A program made the translations under genes and the position numbers. 5,693 nucleotides of DNA. Origin: Cenarchaeum sp. SB0662_bin_33. GTDB lineage: Archaea; Thermoproteota; Nitrososphaeria; Nitrososphaerales; Nitrosopumilaceae. Location of the stretch: contig VXON01000072.1 of NCBI GenBank assembly GCA_009840065.1, forward strand, positions 1-5,693, read 5' to 3'. Below, piece after piece: positions 1 through 4,521 of this stretch. Positions within the stretch are counted from its first letter, which is position 1; every line of letters starts with the position of its first letter. The notes under the pieces were generated by a model. The model searched no databases. It was not told where the DNA came from and saw only the letters and a list, made by a program, of their open reading frames with translations.

Positions 1-1018
1 GTGCAAGGTTGAACGATGTGTCAATAATGCCCACTTTGACACCAGTGCCATTGTAGCCCAATGTGTGATAATGCTCAACGTAGGGGTGAATACTAGGCTT
101 CAAGCCCTCGGTATTGATGTCGCCATAATGGTCTCGTCCGGGTAACGTTACTGGGATTACCTTCTTGACACCATCAAGTACAGATACGGGCCATATGATG
201 GAGTGCGGAATGTAGGCGCTCACACGGTCAACTCTTTCACCATGTATAACACGATATACAAGCGCCCCATTGTCCTGTAGGTATCTCCATACGGCATCAC
301 CTGTACCGGCTTGTGTGCGGATTGACACGGCCATCAAGTCCCCGGAATATAGAGTCCCAAACTCATCGTAATGTGTGAATGACGCTCTCGGATCCAGCTT
401 AAGTGGTTCGGGTTCGGCTCCACTGGCTCCACTGGCTCCACTGACGCCTCCCATCTCGGGTTCGGTCCGGTTGCTTGGAGGAATGCCCCTCGGCTCGGTA
501 CCTGGTTCGGCGCCTTCTAGCCCCATCAGGTCCAACATGAGCATGAGGGTACCTGTGTCAACTGCATCACCGCAACGTGAGATGTAATCCCCGCGCCAGG
601 TTGCGTTGTGGTTGGCTACCTCTTCCACCAGCACCATTGATGTTGTGGTGTTCTGCACGATCAGTGAATGCATCACAATATTCGTAACTTCCGGCTGTTC
701 CAGTAGGTCTAATGATATCATATTGAAATCCTGCTTCCATATGACGGCAGTAATATTGATACCGTTTCTGAGCTCGTCCGTGTCGTAACCGAATGTGCCA
801 TCCCTATAATATGGATACACATCGGTCAGCCTGGTGATATTAAGATGGTTTAGTTCCAATGCGGTGCACCAGGGCTGGTATGTTGTAATCGTAAGTATGG
901 CCGTTGAGTCGTTTACGTCCACCGCGACTACCGTCTCCGTTGTCGTTGTTGCGACAAGAATTATTCCAAATGTTACAAGAACTGTTGTTGGCAGTAACAG
1001 TAATAGTTTATAGTCCAT
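1..1018 (-). CDS. Secreted subtilisin-like serine protease (S8 family), N-terminal part, runs off the window
   Basis: Reading minus from the ATG at 1018 gives 339 open codons to the window edge. Residues about 5-24 are hydrophobic, like a signal peptide or membrane anchor. Residues 34-190 are unrecognised and include Cys51 and Cys149. A Gly/Ala/Ser then Glu/Pro linker lies near 192-206. Residues about 210-315 resemble a protease propeptide (VSAYIP, LDGVKKVIPV). The segment GYNGTGVKVGIIDTSF at 321-336 is the classic subtilase Asp motif, with Asp333 as the expected catalytic acid (bases 20-22). The His and Ser motifs would lie beyond the left edge. Seven N-X-S/T sequons fit an exported, glycosylated archaeal protein. 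A TATA-like box about 27 bases upstream supports this start. The family hydrolyses peptide bonds; the substrate is unknown. The call is firm for the family, but whether the gene is intact cannot be judged here. Confidence 0.85.
   Translation of the reverse strand, partial: MDYKLLLLLPTTVLVTFGIILVATTTTETVVAVDVNDSTAILTITTYQPWCTALELNHLNITRLTDVYPYYRDGTFGYDTDELRNGINITAVIWKQDFNMISLDLLEQPEVTNIVMHSLIVQNTTTSMVLVEEVANHNATWRGDYISRCGDAVDTGTLMLMLDLMGLEGAEPGTEPRGIPPSNRTEPEMGGVSGASGASGAEPEPLKLDPRASFTHYDEFGTLYSGDLMAVSIRTQAGTGDAVWRYLQDNGALVYRVIHGERVDRVSAYIPHSIIWPVSVLDGVKKVIPVTLPGRDHYGDINTEGLKPSIHPYVEHYHTLGYNGTGVKVGIIDTSFNLA
416..442. repeat. Three tandem 9-bp units in the protease linker
   Basis: GGCTCCACT occurs three times without interruption on the plus strand. 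On the coding minus strand this gives Ser-Gly-Ala repeats in the linker between the N-terminal region and the propeptide-like region of the protease. In-frame 9-bp units can change linker length by slippage without breaking the frame. Confidence 0.8.
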
Positions 1019-1040
1019 TAAACAGCAGATCTCCCGCCAA

Positions 1041-1049
1041 CTAAATAAG
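1041..1049 (-). promoter_or_regulatory. TATA-like box of the protease gene
   Basis: The minus strand reads CTTATTTAG here, centred about 27 bases upstream of the ATG at 1018. That is the spacing expected for an archaeal TATA box driving a leaderless or nearly leaderless mRNA. No well-placed Shine-Dalgarno sequence is seen; a GGAG lies too far upstream, about 14 bases before the ATG. Confidence 0.5.
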
Positions 1050-1098
1050 AGTGCTCTCTCATCCGACTACCTGTGCAATCCCGAAATTAGTTCGCCCT

Positions 1099-1386
1099 TT
1101 ATGTGACATCATACACCTCCCCGGATTGCTCGTCTACCACGGTAGTTCTTTTAGGTGGCATCTTACGTATAAATGCCTCGGCAGGCGTCTCCAGATTGTC
1201 CCAGTCCAGCGACATGTGAGGCCGGACATGGTTCCACCAGGCTACGAACCTGTGTACATCCTCAAACCTATTCAGCTTACGCTGTATCTCGCCATGGAAC
1301 CGTTCCAGCTTGCCGTTTGTCTGGGGATGGTTTACCCGTGCCAGTATGTGCCGTATGCCTAGCCTGACCAGTTCCGTACTTGGCAT
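1099..1386 (-). pseudogene. Truncated IS481/IS3-like transposase, C-terminal end of the DDE integrase core
   Basis: The 95 codons end in a natural TAA. They contain the motif RVNHPQTNGKLERFHGE (residues 17-33), in which Glu28 is the expected third acidic residue of the DDE triad. WWNHVRPHMSLDW (50-62) and ETPAEAF (66-72) follow, as at the C-terminus of rve-type insertion-sequence transposases. The N-terminal helix-turn-helix and the first two Asp residues are absent. A TGA lies directly before the first ATG, and the sequence upstream does not continue the domain in any frame I read. This is therefore a 5'-truncated remnant that cannot transpose by itself. No clear terminal inverted repeat was found. 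Its stop lies 80 bases from the protease start codon, so the remnant may sit close to that promoter. Confidence 0.8.
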
Positions 1387-1471
1387 TCAACAAGGTACGT
1401 GGCGACACGCTCTCCCAGGCCTGGTTTACATAGGTGATTTCAGGACTATAGAAGGTTGGTGAACTGTTCAG
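1385..1471 (-). pseudogene. Possible scrap of a second transposase (pogo/DDE_1-like C-terminus)
   Basis: A minus frame opened after a TAA near 1472-1474 encodes ITYVNQAWESVSPRTLLNA (roughly 1438-1382). I recognise this only weakly: the pattern of hydrophobic-hydrophobic-x-x-AW-x-x-V-x-P-x-T-hydrophobic-x-N-A/C resembles the segment after the last acidic residue in pogo/Tigger-type DDE transposases. It runs straight into the start of the truncated IS481-like remnant in a different frame, so a breakpoint lies near 1386-1390. A chance open frame is a real alternative. Confidence 0.28.
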
Positions 1472-1493
1472 TTAACGGCCGCCTGTTCAGTTA
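1464..1493. repeat. 11-bp direct repeat CTGTTCAGTTA, two copies
   Basis: Exact copies occur at 1464-1474 and 1483-1493, separated by 8 bases (period 19). The first copy also lies in the palindrome AACTGTTCAGTT (1463-1474). The repeat sits just outside the two transposase fragments, so it may be a leftover insertion-sequence end or a protein-binding site. No matching inverted copy was found at the other side of the remnant near 1019-1098. Confidence 0.6.
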
Positions 1494-1521
1494 TAGCGCC
1501 TGTGCGAAACTTGGCGTACGG

Positions 1522-1591
1522 TTTCCACTTCAACCTTTATTTCCACTGTACAGTATGTACCGCCGTTTCCACCCTGTCACAAACTTTCCAC
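1522..1591. promoter_or_regulatory. Four TTTCCAC boxes upstream of the ribbon-helix-helix gene
   Basis: TTTCCAC occurs exactly at 1522-1528, 1540-1546, 1566-1572 and 1585-1591. A near match, TTTCCTC, lies at 1609-1615. All are in the same orientation, with start-to-start spacings of 18, 26, 19 and 24 bases. Ribbon-helix-helix regulators typically bind short repeated sites next to their own promoter, so an autoregulatory operator array is a reasonable inference. No binding data exist here, and the region is pyrimidine-rich in general. Confidence 0.4.
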
Positions 1592-1636
1592 TCTTTGCCA
1601 GGCTGCCATTTCCTCCCATCCAACCCACAACCTCCC

Positions 1637-1642
1637 TTAAAT
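1637..1642 (+). promoter_or_regulatory. TATA-like box of the ribbon-helix-helix gene
   Basis: TTAAAT is centred about 26 bases before the ATG at 1665. This is the canonical distance for an archaeal leaderless transcript, and it is the main reason for choosing that ATG over the in-frame ATG at 1641, which would overlap the box. Confidence 0.5.
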
Positions 1643-1653
1643 GCCGCCAATAC

Positions 1654-1664
1654 TGTACCGTACA
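1654..1664. promoter_or_regulatory. Palindrome TGTACCGTACA ending at the start codon
   Basis: This is a perfect 5+1+5 palindrome lying between the TATA box and the ATG at 1665, across the predicted transcription start. A dimeric repressor bound here would block initiation. A related-looking element, TGTACAGTATGTAC, lies upstream at 1547-1560. The operator role is an inference from position and symmetry. Confidence 0.4.
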
Positions 1665-2015
1665 ATGCCAAAACCAGGATACAAATCAATAACAATCCCC
1701 GAGGAGATATACGACAGGTTCAAGTCGTACAAAGACAACGACAGCGACTATAGCCTCTCCAAGTATGTATCGCACATGCTTGAGGGGCGCATCATACAAG
1801 ACAAGGTCATGCGCGAGTCCAATCCAATAATGTACAAGATAGGTATAGACGGAGACACAATAGTGTTGCGCGACTATACAACAGGTATGATAGCCGAGGT
1901 CGGCGTGCGGGACGGCAAGTTATACTGCAAGACATGCAAGGATTCCAGATGCATACATTGTGGGTTCTGTTATGCGTTGCCTGAAATATACAGTATGTTA
2001 AAACCCACCCCCTAA
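1665..2015 (+). CDS. Ribbon-helix-helix protein with C-terminal Cys/His zinc knuckle
   Basis: The 116-residue product begins with a ribbon-helix-helix pattern. A beta strand GYKSITIP lies at 5-12, followed by helix EEIYDRFKSYK and then LSKYVSHMLEGRI at 31-43, as in CopG/Arc-type DNA-binding proteins and antitoxins. Residues 55-85 look like short beta strands (YKIGIDGDTIVLRD). The C-terminus holds Cys88, Cys91, Cys96, His98, Cys99 and Cys102 in CxxC-x4-CxHCxxC, a likely metal site. The start at 1665 is preferred because of the TATA box 26 bases upstream; an ATG at 1641 would add eight residues. Upstream repeats and a palindrome suggest self-regulation. No toxin gene lies next to it, so a stand-alone regulator is more likely than a toxin-antitoxin pair. 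The DNA targets are unknown. Confidence 0.75.
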   Translation: MPKPGYKSITIPEEIYDRFKSYKDNDSDYSLSKYVSHMLEGRIIQDKVMRESNPIMYKIGIDGDTIVLRDYTTGMIAEVGVRDGKLYCKTCKDSRCIHCGFCYALPEIYSMLKPTP

Positions 2016-2017
2016 AC

Positions 2018-2023
2018 TTTTTT
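2018..2023 (+). terminator. T-tract terminator after the ribbon-helix-helix gene
   Basis: Six T residues follow the TAA at 2013-2015 by two bases, without a stem-loop. Archaeal RNA polymerase commonly stops at such tracts. It also separates this gene from the convergent gene whose stop lies at 2029-2031. Confidence 0.5.
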
Positions 2024-2028
2024 GTAAA

Positions 2029-2712
2029 TCAAGATGCATTCAGGTTGTGTATCGCATCCTGTATTATATCAGTGCGGTTCGGCACATCCCACGATGAAAT
2101 CCAGGAATGCTCCTCTATCTTGATGGCTGTTCCAAACTCCACATCTACTCCTGAGTTTATTGCATGTTTCAGCTGTGAAAGCGGTTCCAAATCTGCTGTA
2201 CATATTATATCTGCAATGCGGGTTGCTTCGGGGTATAGGCGGTCATTAGACACGACATCATGTACTATACTGAACTTGTTCAGTGCGGCATCAGCGTTGA
2301 TGAACTCGCCTGTTATCAGCAGGTATTTGGCGTCCTGCGAGCCTATCATGTGTACTAGTCTCTGCGTTGCTCCCCAGCCCGGCACAAGCTGTATGTGGCG
2401 TATGTCTGGAAAGGCTAGACGGGCGTTCTCTGCAGCTATGCGGATATCACAAGCTAGAGCAACAGCGAGTCCATACGACAGGCAGTTTCCCTGTATTGCA
2501 CATATGACGGGCTGCCTTGTATTCTCTATGAGATTGCACAATGTGGTACCGGTACGATACCAGCGTACAGCATCCGTTTTGGACATCATACGCATCTCAT
2601 CCAGGCTGGGTCCGGCTGAAAAATGAACTCCCTCGGCGGCCAGTATTATGCATCGTATGTCATCATCGGACGATACGTCCTTAAACGCATAGTCGTTTGC
2701 AGATAGATCCAA
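2029..2712 (-). pseudogene. Enoyl-CoA hydratase/isomerase-like (crotonase) gene, N-terminally truncated
   Basis: The 227 codons cover the crotonase fold from its second strand onward. GVHFSAGPSLDEM (28-40) and QGNCLSYGLAVALACDIRIA (74-93) supply the oxyanion-hole regions, and FPDIRHIQLVPGWGATQRL (101-119) is the following signature. Full members have about 25-30 more N-terminal residues. Here a TAA lies five codons before the only usable start, a TTG, and no promoter is seen at leaderless distance. Measured against enoyl-CoA hydratase, the Glu of the G-G-G-C-E motif is Ala83, the Gly run is Ser-Tyr-Gly, and the second catalytic Glu is Asp103. Hydration of enoyl-CoA, a step of the thaumarchaeal 3-hydroxypropionate/4-hydroxybutyrate cycle, is therefore doubtful. 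The frame is otherwise intact, so a short divergent crotonase with another reaction remains possible. Confidence 0.7.
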
Positions 2713-3080
2713 TATTTTTCGATTTTATTGATTCAAGAACATCGTGCCATTAGGGCCGAATTCGGGCAGGTATCGGGCACCGAAAAATATCGGATCTTTT
2801 TGCAGAGTACTACGCATCTGTCAATTGAGATATTACATCTTTGTTTAGTACGTTGCTGTGGGCGGCATTGTTTATTCTTATTGTACTATATGGTTTGGAT
2901 TTTGATGTTGTTACTACACCTGTAGGTATAGTATCTGATGTGTCCTGTTTGCTGAATATCTTCATGATATTGTATTGTATGGGGGGCGGTTAAAGGTTGT
3001 AGTACTTGGTCTTTCTAAGAAAACCGCTTTTTGTGTGTAAATGTCTGGTCAAGTACGTTGTAATTAACGGTAGAAGGGGT
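2713..3080. other. Stretch without a recognisable gene upstream of the crotonase frame
   Basis: This AT-leaning stretch (21 G/C in the 60 bases 2821-2880) has no convincing open frame on either strand. The missing crotonase N-terminus was looked for on minus in this stretch and not found in another frame, so a simple frameshift does not explain the truncation. A plus frame at 2728-2925 begins with TTG and has no family features, so it was not called. Confidence 0.6.
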
Positions 3081-3147
3081 TAATTCCATATGGGTATACG
3101 GTTTTAGGCATAAAATGTTGTTTTATACGGTTTTAGGTATGGAATTA
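3081..3147. repeat. 10-bp inverted repeat enclosing two 17-bp direct repeats
   Basis: TAATTCCATA (3081-3090) and its exact complement TATGGAATTA (3138-3147) bracket two direct copies of TATACGGTTTTAGGYAT at 3095-3111 and 3124-3140. These copies differ at one base and are 29 bases apart. Nesting of direct repeats within an inverted repeat suggests a recognition site for a multimeric protein, such as a recombinase, a replication initiator (iteron-like) or a regulator. The sequence does not decide between them. A GC-rich block begins right after the right arm. Confidence 0.7.
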
Positions 3148-3264
3148 CCAAGGGTTGCCTGTTGCGTTTCGCGCTGCCGGAAGGGCGGCGATGGGGTTGC
3201 CAGCTAGGTCGTGGACGGCGCCCTGGCCTATGTCCGGCAGCAGGGATGTCCCCAGGCCGACCAC
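3145..3264 (-). pseudogene. Possible remnant of a surface or secreted protein gene in a GC-rich block
   Basis: A minus frame of 39 codons from a GTG to a TAA encodes LLPDIGQGAVHDLAGNPIAA and a short tail. The core VHDLAGNPI resembles the end of an immunoglobulin-like repeat of archaeal or bacterial surface proteins, where D-L-A-G-N is common. A TGA precedes it, and neighbouring frames are broken. G/C is 42 of 60 bases at 3181-3240, far above the flanks. The evidence is thin and a chance frame in GC-rich DNA is possible. Confidence 0.25.
3173..3241. repeat. 9-bp inverted repeat in the GC-rich block
   Basis: GCTGCCGGA (3173-3181) and TCCGGCAGC (3233-3241) are exact complements separated by 51 bases. 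The loop is long, so this may be structural or a chance result of high G/C content. Confidence 0.4.
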
Positions 3265-3277
3265 CGTTCACGACTCA

Positions 3278-3339
3278 TTTCCTGTCAGGAAAAGTTCCAA
3301 AAAACGGCCCCTACGGTGGAACCACCGTGACGTACGTCA
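3278..3339. repeat. Cluster of three perfect palindromes
   Basis: Three near-adjacent perfect palindromes occur within 62 bases: TTTCCTG-T-CAGGAAA (3278-3292), ACGGTGG-AA-CCACCGT (3313-3328) and TGACGTACGTCA (3328-3339). The second and third share one base. The minus strand has a T6 tract between the first two (3299-3304). Loops of 0-2 bases argue for dimer-binding DNA sites or cruciforms rather than RNA hairpins. They lie about 75 bases downstream of the stop of the tandem-repeat gene (3413). Confidence 0.65.
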
Positions 3340-3412
3340 GATTTACTATTTCGTTGCCGATTGGTCATTCGTTGCTGTTCTGGCTGCCATGGGTAAGAGT
3401 AGGGTACTGTAA

Positions 3413-3673
3413 CTAATACCCGCTGGCATCTATTCCTTTATTCTTGAGCTCAGCGCGGCCGAACTCCTTTAGTATCTCCGCCCGAAAACGTGTACCGCAT
3501 TCGCCCCATAATCGCGCCATGCCTATCTCGTCTGCGATACGCTTCACTCCAAGATGGTCCAATATTTCCGCCCGAAAACTATTTCCGCATGCATCCCAAA
3601 GCCGCGCTGCTCCTACCTTGTCTGCTACACCCTCGTATCCCAGCCTTCTTATCATCCCTTCGCTGACATCCAT
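3413..3673 (-). CDS. Small protein built of two 30-residue tandem repeats, unknown function
   Basis: I do not recognise the family. The 86-residue product contains two units, residues 11-40 and 41-70, with exact 30-residue register and 17 identities by eye. The shared pattern is L-G-x(4)-A-D-x-x-G-x-A-R-L-W-x-x-C-G-x-x-F-R-A-E-I-L, and a third partial unit begins at F71-G72. The composition predicts two to three helices per unit, so a small helical-repeat scaffold for protein or nucleic-acid binding is plausible. The ATG at 3673 is chosen because a TATA box lies 26 bases upstream; longer starts up to 3778 would bury that promoter and add an unrelated stretch. The gene is divergent from the membrane protein gene at 3761, so co-regulation is likely. 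Confidence 0.65.
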   Translation of the reverse strand: MDVSEGMIRRLGYEGVADKVGAARLWDACGNSFRAEILDHLGVKRIADEIGMARLWGECGTRFRAEILKEFGRAELKNKGIDASGY

Positions 3674-3760
3674 GTAAGTTATACAATTTGTAATCATATA
3701 TAGTCTATCATGGTCCCATATTGTGATTAAATATGGCAAAATATACCAGTTGGCTATACT
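3674..3760. promoter_or_regulatory. Divergent promoter region with two palindromes
   Basis: For the minus gene, a TATA box (TATATAG-type, plus-strand ATATATA at 3696-3702) lies 26 bases before the ATG at 3673. Between box and ATG is the perfect palindrome TACAA-T-TTGTA (3682-3692). For the plus gene, TTAAATAT (3727-3734) and AAAATATA (3738-3745) are TATA candidates. CCATAT (3716-3721) and ATATGG (3731-3736) form an inverted repeat with a 9-base gap between the two promoters, a position where one regulator could affect both genes. Confidence 0.5.
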
Positions 3761-4315
3761 ATGCGTGGTCGCATGCAAGATGGCCTCTGTAACCCATTAA
3801 CGGATCCTGTACAACTGTATAGTATGCTCAGAAGAGTAACCGGCAATGCCGACAAAGTCGGAGACAGAGACAACACGTTGGATAATACCAAGAATGTAGT
3901 CTACGTCCTGATTATACTGGCAGCCATACTATGGCTTGTCGGACCACTACTTGGTGTTGACTTGGACGACAAGACATCAACTGCAATGGATGTAGCTGCC
4001 CATGCTACCCATCCGGACGGCTGGACTCGCGCACAGCTCGTATCGGTCCGTGACTCATACGGCCCCGGCTCGCCTACCGCAGACCCCGCCGAATATGACC
4101 GCCTTCAGGCAATGATTAATCATTATGATACCTCTAATGTCGACAGCAATAACAGCAACGCCGGTGGTAACCGCATAGTTGACGAAATCCGAATGGTAAA
4201 CGACAAAGTGAAAGAATCTGCAATATATGTAATTGACATATTCAAAATTGTCGTTACCATCTCGGCAATAGCATCCGTCGGCGTACTGCGCATAAGCCTA
4301 CCTAGACAGCATTAA
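3761..4315 (+). CDS. Two-helix membrane protein with large external loop, unknown function
   Basis: No family is recognised. The 184-residue product has two hydrophobic helices at about 46-66 (VVYVL to LLGV) and 155-178 (IYVIDIF to VLRI). The basic patches RR near 24-25 and the tail RISLPRQH suggest that both ends are cytoplasmic. The roughly 88-residue loop between them would be outside; it is acidic and polar, with a proline/glycine stretch (YGPGSPTADPAEYD at 100-113) and an Asn/Ser-rich part near 125-137. The start is uncertain: ATGs at 3761, 3773 and 3824 are all in frame, and TATA candidates about 30 bases upstream fit either of the first two. The gene is divergent from the tandem-repeat protein and convergent with the integrase gene, consistent with accessory cargo of an integrated element. 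Confidence 0.65.
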   Translation: MRGRMQDGLCNPLTDPVQLYSMLRRVTGNADKVGDRDNTLDNTKNVVYVLIILAAILWLVGPLLGVDLDDKTSTAMDVAAHATHPDGWTRAQLVSVRDSYGPGSPTADPAEYDRLQAMINHYDTSNVDSNNSNAGGNRIVDEIRMVNDKVKESAIYVIDIFKIVVTISAIASVGVLRISLPRQH

Positions 4316-4326
4316 TTACCTCCTTC

Positions 4327-4333
4327 TTTTTTT
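4327..4333 (+). terminator. T7 tract terminator after the membrane protein gene
   Basis: Seven T residues lie 11 bases after the TAA at 4313-4315, within a pyrimidine-rich stretch. They have the position and form of an archaeal intrinsic terminator. A small inverted repeat follows: CATGGT (4346-4351) and ACCATG (4357-4362) with a 5-base loop. Confidence 0.5.
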
Positions 4334-4483
4334 ATATCAAGTTACCATGGTGTCATACCATGCAAAATGTACGGCAAACACTAGAATGCGACATTAAATC
4401 ATCAGATCCATATTGTGAAGATTGCATCGATATATGAGCAAACACCGGCCGTCCCAGAGTCTAATTACAACAATACTGGTATA

Positions 4484-4507
4484 ACATGGCGTGGGAGGGA
4501 GCCATGT
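4484..4507. repeat. Inverted repeat ACATGGC/GCCATGT downstream of the integrase gene
   Basis: Exact 7-base arms at 4484-4490 and 4501-4507 enclose a 10-base purine-rich loop. The element starts 14 bases beyond the integrase stop on the minus strand. It could be a 3' mRNA hairpin, but no T-tract follows on that strand, so a terminator role is unproven. The rest of 4363-4521 shows no gene. Confidence 0.45.
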
Positions 4508-4521
4508 CAACAGCATGCATG

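Noticed and set aside
375..587. Plus-strand open frame rich in Gly, Ser, Pro and Leu
   Set aside because: It is antisense to the protease linker. Its Leu/Ala/Pro repeats are the complement of the 9-bp tandem units, and it has no promoter or family features.
606..788. Plus-strand 60-codon frame
   Set aside because: It lies antisense within the protease frame, which is continuous and has a recognisable motif.
2269..2284. Perfect palindrome ACTGAAC-TT-GTTCAGT
   Set aside because: It lies inside the crotonase coding frame and encodes an ordinary Leu-Asn-Lys-Phe-Ser stretch. Its partial likeness to the repeat at 1464-1493 is probably chance.
2045..2626. Plus-strand 193-codon frame, Cys- and Ser-rich
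   Set aside because: It is the antisense shadow of the crotonase-like frame, which carries clear family motifs.
2728..2925. Plus-strand 65-codon frame with a hydrophobic end
   Set aside because: It needs a TTG start, has no promoter at the right distance, and its composition looks like AT-rich noncoding DNA.
3155..3416. Two overlapping plus-strand frames of about 85 codons in the GC-rich block
   Set aside because: Both arise from high G/C lowering stop frequency. Neither has a promoter, domain pattern or sensible composition.
4395..4425. Box C-like TGATGA on the minus strand, considered as a C/D box guide RNA
   Set aside because: The base before it is C rather than a purine, and no box D or internal C'/D' pair follows at a suitable distance.
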